A stretch of 64,000 bases of DNA from Bradyrhizobium sp. CCBAU 53340 (GTDB lineage: Bacteria > Pseudomonadota > Alphaproteobacteria > Rhizobiales > Xanthobacteraceae): contig NZ_CP030055.1 in NCBI RefSeq assembly GCF_015291645.1, positions 7,006,001 to 7,070,000 on the forward strand, written 5' to 3'. The position numbers and the translations under genes were made by a program. The stretch's first letter is position 1. The number at the start of each line of letters is the position of its first letter. The notes under the pieces were generated by a model, which saw only the letters and a program-made list of their open reading frames with translations, had not been told where the DNA came from and searched no databases. Below are positions 44,435 through 52,673 of this stretch, in pieces.

Positions 44435-45199
44435 GTGGCAAAATCTCCCAGCAAGGACAGCCCGCAGTCGAGCGCCCAGGTCGCCCGCGAAGTGGCGCGG
44501 CTGATCCTGACCGGCGTGTGGCGCGAGGGCGCGACCTTGCCGCGCGAGATCGAGCTGGCGTCACGCTTCGATGTCAGCCGCGCCTCGATCCGCGAGGCGC
44601 TGTCGCTGCTCAAGGCCAAGGGGCTGATTGCCTCGAAGCAAAAGGCCGGCACGCATGTGCGGGCGCGGTTCGACTGGAACATGCTCGACGAGGAGCTCCT
44701 GAACTGGACCCTGTCGGCGCTGCCGACGCAGGAGTTCGCCAAGCAGATCCTCGAGGTTCGCCGCATCGTCGAGCCGGAGGCTTGTGCCATTTGCGCGGTG
44801 CGCGGCACCGACGAGGATTTTGCCCGGATCGAGCGCGCCTACCGCGGCATGGATGCGGCCGGCATGGACCGCGTCGCCTATGCCGAGCCGGACCTGCAGT
44901 TCCACCGCGGCATTCTCATCGCCACCGGCAACGATTTCCTCATCGCCTTCGGTGCGACGGTCGCAGCGGCCTTGCGGATGTCGTTCGACCTGTCGAGCAC
45001 CAACCCGGGCGCGCCGCGAAAGAGCCTGCCCTATCACCGCGCGGTGCTCGACGAGATCTGGGCCCGCAACGCCGACGGCGCCCGTCAGGCCATGCACAAG
45101 CTGATGGATCTCACCGAGCAGAACATCGTCACGGCCATGTCGCGCCAGAGGAAAAAGGACGCCGAGGACGAGAACGTCCGCACCAGACGGACGCGTTGA
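44435..45199 (+). CDS. GntR-family (FadR/FCD subgroup) regulator
   Basis: 254 residues. Winged helix with LPREIELASRFDVSRASIREALSLLKAKGLI (given in part), then an all-helical FCD ligand domain (EVRRIVEPEACAICA, DLQFHRGILIATGND, YHRAVLDEIWARNADGARQAM), including the metal-binding Asp/His positions. I chose the GTG start giving VAKSPSKD; an upstream TTG at 44342 gives an atypical leader. It probably senses a sugar acid and controls the importer and the divergent sulfatase. Confidence 0.9.
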   Translation: MAKSPSKDSPQSSAQVAREVARLILTGVWREGATLPREIELASRFDVSRASIREALSLLKAKGLIASKQKAGTHVRARFDWNMLDEELLNWTLSALPTQEFAKQILEVRRIVEPEACAICAVRGTDEDFARIERAYRGMDAAGMDRVAYAEPDLQFHRGILIATGNDFLIAFGATVAAALRMSFDLSSTNPGAPRKSLPYHRAVLDEIWARNADGARQAMHKLMDLTEQNIVTAMSRQRKKDAEDENVRTRRTR

Positions 45200-45227
45200 A
45201 GCGCAAACGATATTGAGGGAGGTAAGG

Positions 45228-46571
45228 ATGAAGAACACATCGCGCACGAGCTCGATCACCCGCCGCACGTTGCTGAAGGCGAGCGCCGCGCTCGCGGCAT
45301 TCCCCGCACCGCTGATCGCGCAAACGAAGCCGTTTGCCGGGATCACGCTGCACGGCGCTTCGTTCCAGCACCGCTTCTTCACGCTACTGCAGAAATATAT
45401 CCCCGAGTTCGAGGAGAGCAGCGGCATGAAGGTCGACCTGCAGCTCTCGGCCTTCCCGGTCTACAACCAGCAGGCCAATCTCGAACTGTCCTCGGGCGGC
45501 TCGGCCTATGATTTCGTCAACGTCACCTTCATCCTGGCCGCGCGCTGGGTCGCCGCCGGCCTGCTTACCGATCTCGACGAGTTCACGTCCGACCCCAACC
45601 TGACGCCGGCCGAGTGGAATCCGAAAGACTTCGTCGACGGCGCGCAGGTGCCCTATCGCGACGCCAAGGGCGCGACTTACGGCTATTCCTGGGAAGGCGG
45701 CGCGATGCTGATGGGGCTGTCGCGCATGGACCTGATGGAAAAAAAGGGGCTGAAGATCCCAAAGACCTTCGCCGAGCTTCAGCAGGTCTGCGCCGAGATC
45801 AACGGCACCGATGGCGTGGCCGGCATCACCTCGTTCCAGCTGCATCACTGGAACTTGCCGCCCTATATCCAGGGCTTCGGCGGCAACATCTTCCGCAAGC
45901 CGCCCGGCGACATCATGCCGACGCTGAACACGCCGGAAACCATTCAAGGCATCGAGTTCTACGCCAATCTCCTGAAGAGCGCGCCGAGGGGCGTGCTCAC
46001 CTACACCGAGGACCAGGCCCGGCAGTCGCTGCTGACGGGACGCGCCAACATCTTCATCCATTCGAGCTCCTGGGTGACGCCGATCCTGCTCTCCGAGGAG
46101 AGCAAGGTGAAGGACACCTCGCGTGTGGTGCGCTCGCCCGCCGGCCCCGTGCACGACTATCCCGCCTCGAACAGCCAGGGCCTCGGCATTCCCAAGAATG
46201 CCAAGAACAAGAAGGCGGCGTGGGAGTTCATCAAATGGGCGCTGTCGCCCGACATCTCGATGCGGCTCGTGAAGGAGCATGGCCACTCCTCGGTCTGCCG
46301 CCGCTCGATCATCACGAGCGAGGCCTATCGCAAGCTCAACACGGTGAACGGCCAGGATCTCGGCGCAATGTATCTCGAGGTGCTGGAGCTGCCGGCCAAG
46401 GGCGAGAACTACATGGCCTATCGCACGGTCAAAGAGTTTCCGATCGTTGGCGACGTCCTCAACAAGGCGTTCGAGCAGGTCGCAACCGGGCAGCTTCCTG
46501 CCAAGGACGCGATGAACGCGGCGCAGGACCAGGCCATCGCAGCGCTGCGCCGGGCCGGGACGCAGCTTTGA
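45228..46571 (+). CDS. Sugar-type ABC transporter substrate-binding protein
   Basis: Family-1 extracellular binding protein, 447 residues, with a twin-arginine-like leader (SITRRTLLKASAALAAFPAP). Typical features: EESSGMKVDLQ, YDFVNVTFILAARWVAAGLLTDLDE (given in part), YSWEGGAMLMG and KNKKAAWEFIKWALSP. It has a near-ideal GAGGGAGGTAAGG site. Two permease genes follow with overlapping codons. Confidence 0.92.
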   Translation: MKNTSRTSSITRRTLLKASAALAAFPAPLIAQTKPFAGITLHGASFQHRFFTLLQKYIPEFEESSGMKVDLQLSAFPVYNQQANLELSSGGSAYDFVNVTFILAARWVAAGLLTDLDEFTSDPNLTPAEWNPKDFVDGAQVPYRDAKGATYGYSWEGGAMLMGLSRMDLMEKKGLKIPKTFAELQQVCAEINGTDGVAGITSFQLHHWNLPPYIQGFGGNIFRKPPGDIMPTLNTPETIQGIEFYANLLKSAPRGVLTYTEDQARQSLLTGRANIFIHSSSWVTPILLSEESKVKDTSRVVRSPAGPVHDYPASNSQGLGIPKNAKNKKAAWEFIKWALSPDISMRLVKEHGHSSVCRRSIITSEAYRKLNTVNGQDLGAMYLEVLELPAKGENYMAYRTVKEFPIVGDVLNKAFEQVATGQLPAKDAMNAAQDQAIAALRRAGTQL

Positions 46572-47464
46572 GCGAGAGCGGAATTGACGGCGAGCGCCGC
46601 AGGTTCATCGCCTTCGCGCTCGCGCCGAGCTTGATCGTGTTGTTCGCGGTCGCGGTGCTGCCTGCGATCTATCTCGTCGTGACCAGCCTGACGCCGTTCC
46701 AATTGACCAATCCGGGCTCGGCGATCGATTTCAGCGCGCCGCTGCGAAATTACCGCCTGCTCCCCGGCGATCCCCGCTTCGTCAATTCGCTGATCGTGCA
46801 GGCCAAGCTGTCGTGCTGGAGCGTGCTGTTCCAGGTGCTGCTCGGCATGCTGCTGGCGCTGCTATTGAACGTGCCCTCGCGCTTCGTCGAGTTCGCCCGC
46901 ACCTTTTTCCTGATCCCGATGGTGCTGCCGCCGATCGTGGTCGCGGTGATCTGGAAGCTGATCTACACGCCCGACATCAGCCCGCTCTATTACGCCGCGC
47001 AAGCCCTGCATGTCACCATGCCCGCGCTGACGTCCAGCGTCGACTTCGCGCTGACCTCGATCGTCATCGCCGACACCTGGGAATGGCTGCCCTTCACTTT
47101 CCTGATGGTGCTGGCCGCGCTGCAGACCATTCCGGACGAATATTCGGAAGCCGCCCTCGTCGACGGCGCCAGCCGCTTACAGATATTCTGGTACGTGACG
47201 CTGCCCTTCATCACGCCGATCCTGGTGATCTCAGGCATGTTTCGCCTGATCGACAGCGTGAAGGCGTTTCCGTTGATCTTCCTGCTGACCAGCGGCGGTC
47301 CGGGCACGGTCACCGAGGTCACCAACTATTATGCGTATCTGCTTGCCTTCGACACCAACGAGATCGGCTATTCCAGCGCCGTGACGGTGGTGATGCTGCT
47401 GCTGGTCTGCGGCATCAGCCTAGGGCTGGTCTGGATGGGCCGCCGCCGGGAGGCGATGGCATGA
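46568..47464 (+). CDS. Sugar-type ABC transporter permease (MalF-like)
   Basis: 298 residues, six hydrophobic segments. The EAA coupling loop is EYSEAALVDGASRLQIFWYV. The start is taken as TTG at 46568, overlapping the binding-protein stop (TTGA); this gives SESGIDGERRRFIAFALAP, a normal N-terminus. It pairs with the next permease. Confidence 0.9.
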   Translation: MSESGIDGERRRFIAFALAPSLIVLFAVAVLPAIYLVVTSLTPFQLTNPGSAIDFSAPLRNYRLLPGDPRFVNSLIVQAKLSCWSVLFQVLLGMLLALLLNVPSRFVEFARTFFLIPMVLPPIVVAVIWKLIYTPDISPLYYAAQALHVTMPALTSSVDFALTSIVIADTWEWLPFTFLMVLAALQTIPDEYSEAALVDGASRLQIFWYVTLPFITPILVISGMFRLIDSVKAFPLIFLLTSGGPGTVTEVTNYYAYLLAFDTNEIGYSSAVTVVMLLLVCGISLGLVWMGRRREAMA

Positions 47465-48288
47465 ACATGCCGTCCTCGCGCCGCGCGACGCCCGGCCGGC
47501 TGGCCGCAATATCGGCCACGCTGCTGATCCTGCTCTCGCCATTCCTGTGGCTGCTGCAGATGAGCTTCAAGTCGAACGACCAGATCCTGCAATTCCCGCC
47601 GCCCCTGATCTTCACGCCGACGCTGGAGAACTACATCTCGCTCTGGCACAGCGCGTTCTCCGCCTCCTTCGTCAACAGTCTCTTGAGCGCCTCGTTGTCG
47701 ACCTCGCTCGCGCTGTTGTTCGGCGTGCCCGCGGCTTACGCGTTGTCGCGCTGGACCGGGCGCGGCAAGCATTCGCTCTCCTTCGCGATTCTGGTGACGC
47801 GCATGGCGCCGCCGATCGCTTTCACGATTCCCTTCTTCCTGTTCTATCGCTGGATCGGGCTGCTCGACACCATCACCGGCCTCGTGCTGGTCTACACCAG
47901 CTTCAACCTGCCGCTGGTGATCTGGATGATGCAGCCCTTCTTCGACACCATTCCGGTCTCGCTGGAGGAGGCTGCGCTGGTCGACGGCGCCAGGACGCGC
48001 ACGGTGTTCACCAGGATCGTGCTGCCGATGGTGACGCCCGGCATCGCCGCCACCGCAATCCTCTGCTTCCTCTACGCCTGGAACGATTTCTTCTTCGCGC
48101 TGATCCTGACCCGCACCAATGCGCGCACGGCGCCGGTCGCCGTGGTTAATTTCATGAACTATGAGGGCTGGGAATGGGGCAAGATCGCCGCCGGCGGCTC
48201 GCTGGTGATGGCCCCGGTGCTGATCTTCTCGCTCGCTGTGCGCCGCTATCTCGTCTCCGGGCTGACGGCCGGTGCCGTCAAAGGCTGA
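47461..48288 (+). CDS. Sugar-type ABC transporter permease (MalG-like)
   Basis: 275 residues. MalG-like: FLWLLQMSFKSNDQI near the N-terminus, RMAPPIAFTIPFFLFYRWIGL, and the EAA loop SLEEAALVDGARTRTVFTRIVLP (given in part). The ATG overlaps the stop of the upstream gene. No ATP-binding gene follows; a family A repeat and then a Nudix gene come next, so the ATPase must be shared from elsewhere. Confidence 0.92.
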   Translation: MNMPSSRRATPGRLAAISATLLILLSPFLWLLQMSFKSNDQILQFPPPLIFTPTLENYISLWHSAFSASFVNSLLSASLSTSLALLFGVPAAYALSRWTGRGKHSLSFAILVTRMAPPIAFTIPFFLFYRWIGLLDTITGLVLVYTSFNLPLVIWMMQPFFDTIPVSLEEAALVDGARTRTVFTRIVLPMVTPGIAATAILCFLYAWNDFFFALILTRTNARTAPVAVVNFMNYEGWEWGKIAAGGSLVMAPVLIFSLAVRRYLVSGLTAGAVKG

Positions 48289-48292
48289 CCGC

Positions 48293-48415
48293 ATGAAGTT
48301 TCCGGCCAGCATCTCGCGCAGTGTCTTCATGCAAGCCTTCCCTGCGCGTGGACTCAAGCTCGTCGATGACGTCGCGATGATCCGGCAGCAGCTGCCGCGG
48401 CAAACCGCATTTTGA
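48293..48415 (+). CDS. Possible 40-residue ORF or gene remnant
   Basis: A short frame directly after the last permease gene: MKFPASISRSVFMQAFPARG, then LKLVDDVAMIRQQLPRQTAF and stop. There is no clear ribosome-binding site. It sits where an ATPase gene would be expected but shows no ABC motif. It may be the worn remains of a lost gene, or chance. Confidence 0.25.
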   Translation: MKFPASISRSVFMQAFPARGLKLVDDVAMIRQQLPRQTAF

Positions 48416-48439
48416 CGAGCGTCAGCGACGGTCTAAGCT

Positions 48440-48571
48440 CCGTCATCCTGAGGCGCCGGAGCGTAGTGGAGGCCTCGAAGGATGAACGGCCCCCGCTCTA
48501 CCCGGCCGTTCATCCTTCGAGGCTCTCCACGCGGCGCGCTGCGCCACGTGTCTCGCACCTCAGGATGACGG
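48440..48571. repeat. Palindromic intergenic repeat, family A copy 3
   Basis: The best-kept copy: CCGTCATCCTGAG and CTCAGGATGACGG at the ends, inner CCTCGAAGGATGAACGGCC pairing with GGCCGTTCATCCTTCGAGG. It takes up much of the 346-base gap between the transporter operon and the Nudix gene. Confidence 0.85.
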
Positions 48572-48634
48572 GGATGGACTGCCGCGGTCACCTCCGTCGT
48601 TGCTAAGAAACGCAAAGCCGACTAACGATGCCCC

Positions 48635-49102
48635 ATGACCACATGGCGCCCCCATCCCCACATCCGCGTCGTCGCGATCGGCCTGCACTGGCGGGACGGG
48701 CGGCTGCTCGCGGCTGAGGTGCGCGACGATGCCGGGCGGATCAAGGGCGTGCGCCCGCTCGGCGGGGCGATCGAGTTCGGCGAGAGCTGGCGGACTGCGC
48801 TCTTGCGCGAATTCAACGAGGAACTCCGCATCGACGTCAGCATCGTCGGCGAGCCGCTGATGATGGAGAATATCTTTGTCCACGAGGACGCAACCGGGCA
48901 CGAGGTGATGTTCATCGCCGAGATCGCGTTTCCGCAGGGCGCCTTCGATGGCCAGGATCGCATCGACTTCCGCGAGGACAACGGAGAGGAGATCGTCGCC
49001 CGCTGGTTCGACCTCGCCGATCTCGACGTGCCTGATGGCCCGAGCCTTTATCCGACTGGACTGAAAGACCTGCTGCTCACACTCAAGGCCGGGCGCGATT
49101 GA
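48635..49102 (+). CDS. Nudix hydrolase
   Basis: 155 residues. Nudix box GGAIEFGESWRTALLREFNEELRI, given whole in pieces: G-x5-E (GGAIEFGE), then REFNEEL; it ends in L-R where the consensus has G. The family cleaves nucleoside-diphosphate-linked compounds. Likely stand-alone; substrate unknown. Confidence 0.9.
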   Translation: MTTWRPHPHIRVVAIGLHWRDGRLLAAEVRDDAGRIKGVRPLGGAIEFGESWRTALLREFNEELRIDVSIVGEPLMMENIFVHEDATGHEVMFIAEIAFPQGAFDGQDRIDFREDNGEEIVARWFDLADLDVPDGPSLYPTGLKDLLLTLKAGRD

Positions 49103-49111
49103 TCGTCCCGG

Positions 49112-49357
49112 CTACCACGTCTCCGCGCCGGGGATTTTCTTGCGCACCGCCATGCGCTGGATCCAGATGCAGCGACGGACGGACCTGGTGGAGCGACCGA
49201 CGGCGGATATGCCCTCGCCGGCCTGAAGCAGCGGCGCCACGGTCTGGCGCAACGCGCGGCAGCGTTCGAGCTCGGCCTGCCAGTCGATGATCGCCGCGTT
49301 CGCGTTTGACGCCATCAGCGCCGATACGCCGACGGCCAGACAAAGCGTCCGCATCAT
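49112..49357 (-). CDS. Small secreted protein
   Basis: 81 residues with a signal peptide (MMRTLCLAVGVSALMASNANA, given in part, cleaved at ANA-AI). The mature protein has two cysteines and is basic. Its ATG directly abuts the stop of the upstream ATC-hydrolase-like gene, so the two are translationally linked. Convergent with the Nudix gene. Function unknown. Confidence 0.65.
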   Translation of the reverse strand: MMRTLCLAVGVSALMASNANAAIIDWQAELERCRALRQTVAPLLQAGEGISAVGRSTRSVRRCIWIQRMAVRKKIPGAETW

Positions 49358-49843
49358 TCACGTTTCCTTCCCTGGCGCTTCGTCGGCAACGCGCCGGTAG
49401 CGGAAATCGCAATGATCTGCGCCTTGCATGATCGTCTGCGTCCGCGTGAGGTTGATGTCCAGGCCGAATCCTTCCGCCGTGGCAAAATCGGCGGTGCAGA
49501 CCATGAGGAAGCCGAGCTCCGGCTCGCCCAGCGCCTTGTAGAACTCGGCATAGGCGCATCGCTTCACGTCGAAGGCGAATGCATCCGGCGTCTGCTCGAT
49601 CACGTCATAGGCGAGCGCGTCATCCCGGGCGTAGGTCTTGAAGGCGGAGTCCACCGCCCGGCCGAGATTGGGATCGTTCTTCGCTGTCCAGAACGCCTCG
49701 CCGAAACCGCGATAGAGATCGCCAAGCGTCTTGCGCACCAGCGCGTTCGCGCGCGCCTCGCCGAGCTCGGCCTGCAGCGCCTTGACCAGCGGCACCAGGA
49801 CCTGCGCCTGGATCTTTGCCTGTTCGATGACGGATATGCTCAT
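49358..49843 (-). CDS. L-2-amino-thiazoline-4-carboxylate hydrolase family protein
   Basis: 161 residues matching the ATC-hydrolase family: YAEFYKALGEPELGFLMVC, CTADFATAEGFG and the hallmark LTRTQTIMQGADHCDFRYR. The family was named from enzymes that open the thiazoline ring in cysteine formation in Pseudomonas, but many members are only distantly related. A GTG start at 49870 with a GAGGGG site is an equally good alternative. Confidence 0.82.
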   Translation of the reverse strand: MSISVIEQAKIQAQVLVPLVKALQAELGEARANALVRKTLGDLYRGFGEAFWTAKNDPNLGRAVDSAFKTYARDDALAYDVIEQTPDAFAFDVKRCAYAEFYKALGEPELGFLMVCTADFATAEGFGLDINLTRTQTIMQGADHCDFRYRRVADEAPGKET

Positions 49844-49870
49844 CGCCGGCCTGCCTGTGAAATGGAACAC

Positions 49871-50181
49871 ACTTGAAACACCCCTCAGGTTGTATCATGC
49901 TCCAGATGTAACCAAGGCGAACGGGCGTGCGAACCCGTATCGATTTCTCGATTATTTCATTCTCGAAGACAAAATTGGAGTCCCGCGCAGGGTGATATGG
50001 ACGATCCCTGCGACGGGAGCGCCTCAAGGGATCGCGATCAGTTTCGAAAAATTCCGACGTCTCGCCGGCCTCGGCGATGCGACGGTCGCTTCATGCCCGC
50101 AGACACGATCAGCCCGGAGGGCCGGCCCGGGACAGCGCCGGCATCGACAATCGCGCTTGCAGCCATCGAGAGGAGCGCCCC
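49871..50181. other. Gene-free gap
   Basis: 311 bases between divergent genes. No convincing small gene, tRNA or repeat was seen. The first ~110 bases are AT-richer than the surroundings and presumably hold both promoters. Confidence 0.5.
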
Positions 50182-51465
50182 ATGGACGAACCCAAACCGC
50201 TCACCAGCGCCTTCAACAAGACCGCAAACTTCTCCATCCACCAGGTCGACAGCGTATTCAGGGCTGTCGCACACGCCGCCGTCCCCGTTGCCGTGCCTGT
50301 TACGCTGCCGCCGACGCTCGGGCCGCTGTCGGCCTTCACCGGCACCTTCACGGGACAGGGGTTCAACACGATCTTCCGGCCGGACAGCGCGACGACACCG
50401 ACGCAGATGCCGGGGCCGATCAACACCACCGACCCGCCCGACAATGTGCTGGAGCTGAACCTCACCGACGAGACGCTGTCGTTCTCGAACAGTCTCGGCG
50501 CGATCCCCAATCGCGGCTCGGGGCCGCAGGCCGACGCTTTCCTCAACGGCGTGCCGTATCTGCAGACCATCAACGACGTGACCACGGGAACGCCGGTCGG
50601 CATTCACTTCGAGCCCGGCATCTGGCTCGCGGTGCCAGCGACCACCAACCCGCACGAACCGTTCACTGTCGCGCGCATGGCCTCGATCCCGCACGGCACG
50701 ACGATCACCGCGCAAGGCGCCGCGCTGCCGCCGGTCGCGGGCAAGCCCGTTATCGCGCCGATCGACATCACGCCGTTCTCCGGCGGCAATCCGGCCAACA
50801 AGTTCACCTTCCAGAATCAGACAGCGGCCAACAAGACGACACGCAGGCTGCCGCAGGATCTCACCGCGCTGATCGCCTCCGGCAAGCTTACCCAGGCCAT
50901 GATCACCGATCCGAACACCGTGCTGCGCAATCAGATCGCGCACCAGACCATCAGCCAGACGATCATCATCGAGACCTCGACCAGGCCCGGCTCGCCGCTG
51001 TCGGGCGGTCCGTTGCCGGTTGTCGCTTCGCCGGGACCGCATCCGCAGGCGCCGAATTTCGCCGGCGGCACCGCGAACATCGCGTTCCTGCAAGGCGTGC
51101 CCGCGCCGGCGCCGGGCGGCAACGGCGCCAACGCCAACGCATTCCAGATGGATGCGGTGTTCTGGATCGAGACTGTCATCTACGACATCGACGTGCCGCG
51201 CATCGCGTGCGGAGAGCCGCCGATCATCCTCCAGCCGGCGCAGAAGGACACGGTGCCGCTGGTGCCGAGCTTCGTCGCCACGCTTCCCTTCGTGCCGGGC
51301 AAGGGATTTGCCGGCGGCCGCGTGCGGGTGGCGACGACGCAGATTCAATATTCGCAGAAGGTCATGCTGGATTTCAACGGCCTGACCTGGCCGCACGTCT
51401 CCGTGGCTTCACTGGTGCCAGCGGCGCCGGTGCCGATTCCGGAGCATCTGCTGCCGCTGACGTGA
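50182..51465 (+). CDS. Nitrobindin-like/heme-binding-type protein of unknown function
   Basis: 427 residues. Near the N-terminus GTFTGQGFNTIFRP recalls the G-T-W-x-G-x-G strand of nitrobindin-like beta-barrels. Further conserved-looking blocks: DNVLELNLTDETLSFSNSLG, GVPYLQTINDVTTG, GIHFEPGIWLAVPATTNP, ARMASIPHGTTI and AFQMDAVFWIETVIYDI. A family with these blocks exists in actinobacteria and fungi and is sometimes labelled heme-binding; I have not verified heme contacts. Start ATG after GAGAGGAG. No signal peptide. Confidence 0.7.
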   Translation: MDEPKPLTSAFNKTANFSIHQVDSVFRAVAHAAVPVAVPVTLPPTLGPLSAFTGTFTGQGFNTIFRPDSATTPTQMPGPINTTDPPDNVLELNLTDETLSFSNSLGAIPNRGSGPQADAFLNGVPYLQTINDVTTGTPVGIHFEPGIWLAVPATTNPHEPFTVARMASIPHGTTITAQGAALPPVAGKPVIAPIDITPFSGGNPANKFTFQNQTAANKTTRRLPQDLTALIASGKLTQAMITDPNTVLRNQIAHQTISQTIIIETSTRPGSPLSGGPLPVVASPGPHPQAPNFAGGTANIAFLQGVPAPAPGGNGANANAFQMDAVFWIETVIYDIDVPRIACGEPPIILQPAQKDTVPLVPSFVATLPFVPGKGFAGGRVRVATTQIQYSQKVMLDFNGLTWPHVSVASLVPAAPVPIPEHLLPLT

Positions 51466-51491
51466 GTGGGCCGCGGGTTCGCGGCGGTCGC

Positions 51492-51529
51492 AAACATGTT
51501 TCTATACCGAACGGTATAGAAACATGTTT
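51492..51529. promoter_or_regulatory. 38-base perfect palindrome
   Basis: Arms of 18 bases (AAACATGTTTCTATACCG and its complement) around AA, between two convergent genes. The centre TATACCGAACGGTATA has the look of TetR-type operators; each outer arm AAACATGTTT is itself a palindrome. It may serve as a bidirectional terminator instead. Confidence 0.55.
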
Positions 51530-51557
51530 CGGAGTGCGGGCGCGTGGAGATGTTCGA

Positions 51558-52541
51558 TCAGGTGGGGTTCGGCGTGAAGATCACCTTGCCCTTGAAGCTT
51601 GCAGCCTGAGCGATTGCGTCGGGAAACTGCTCCAGGCCGTAGGTCGCAGCGACCGGCGCAGTGAGCGCCCCTGATGTGACCAACGGGATCAGGTGATCGT
51701 ACATTTTGCCCATGGTCTCGTCCGTGGCAGTCTTAAGCCAATGCAAGAGCCAGAAGCCGCGCATCGCTACCTCGGCGAAGATCGCTTTTTGGGTCGAGCC
51801 GGAGAAGGGCTGCCCGCTCATTCCGCTGTAGAGAACGACCGTGCCTTTCGGTGCAACGCAGTTCATGAGGTTCAGGGTCGCTGCACCGCCGACCATGTCG
51901 AGCGCCAGATGGATGGGAGCTCCCCCCGTCTCGCTGGCGACGCGCTTGGGCAGGTCGGGTCCGTCGACGAGCGCGACATCCACTCCCAGCGCGCGGAGCT
52001 CCGGCACCAATTCCTCGCGTCGAACGACATTGACCAGCTTGAGTCCCAGCGATTTCGCAACCGCGATGACCGCACGCCCCGTCGCCGAATTGGCACCATT
52101 CTGAATCACCCAGCCGCCGCTCGGGACCTTCACCACATCGGTCAACAGCAGGTACGCCGTCGCGGGATTGACGCCGACCATCGCGAGCTGCTGGACGTCC
52201 GCTTGCGGCGGCAACGCCCGCTGCCACGTCGCGGCGAACTTCACCCGCTCGGTCCAGGTCGGAACCATGATCGGTATCAGGGTTCGGTCGCCTTCCTTCA
52301 GGCTCTTGACGGCTGCACCGGCGGCAACCACGCGGCCCACGCCTTCGATTCCGAGGATGGCCGGCAGCGGCGGCAGGTATCCGTAGCGTCCCGCGGCGAT
52401 CATGAGGTCGGTGGCATTGACCGGAGCGGCCTCGACGACGACCACGACTTCACCGGGGCCGGGAGAGCCGACATCGGGGACGTCATTCAGCTTCACCGCG
52501 TCCGCGGGCTTTCCAAACGTCACGACTTGAAGCGCCTTCAT
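51558..52541 (-). CDS. MDR-family quinone reductase / enoyl reductase-like protein
   Basis: 327 residues of the zinc-less medium-chain dehydrogenase group. GroES-like N-terminal part with PGPGEVVVVVEAAPVNATDLMIAAGRYG (given in part) and ILGIEGVGRVVAAG, then a nucleotide-binding domain with VIQNGANSATGRAVIAVAKSLGLK. The NGANSATG loop suits ETR/MECR-like enoyl-thioester or quinone reductases using NADPH. Divergent from a TetR gene, which likely regulates it. Confidence 0.9.
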   Translation of the reverse strand: MKALQVVTFGKPADAVKLNDVPDVGSPGPGEVVVVVEAAPVNATDLMIAAGRYGYLPPLPAILGIEGVGRVVAAGAAVKSLKEGDRTLIPIMVPTWTERVKFAATWQRALPPQADVQQLAMVGVNPATAYLLLTDVVKVPSGGWVIQNGANSATGRAVIAVAKSLGLKLVNVVRREELVPELRALGVDVALVDGPDLPKRVASETGGAPIHLALDMVGGAATLNLMNCVAPKGTVVLYSGMSGQPFSGSTQKAIFAEVAMRGFWLLHWLKTATDETMGKMYDHLIPLVTSGALTAPVAATYGLEQFPDAIAQAASFKGKVIFTPNPT

Positions 52542-52565
52542 CTGTCATCTCCCGTTGCCTCGTTC

Positions 52566-52581
52566 TGTACTTAGTAGTACA
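52566..52581. promoter_or_regulatory. Candidate TetR operator
   Basis: TGTACTTAGTAGTACA, arms TGTACT/AGTACA around TAGT, in the 132-base gap between the MDR reductase (25 bases from its start) and the TetR gene. A good position to repress the reductase. Confidence 0.6.
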
Positions 52582-52673
52582 TAATTGGGAGAAAGTCAAC
52601 GAAGGCGCCGGATGCGCCCGTCACATCTCCTTGAGGACTTAACATCCGCAGCCGGAGCGCATAAACAGGTTGA

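Noticed and set aside
5813..48571. Direct or inverted repeats as a CRISPR array
   Set aside because: Repeats are long palindromes at scattered intergenic sites, without regular spacers or cas genes.
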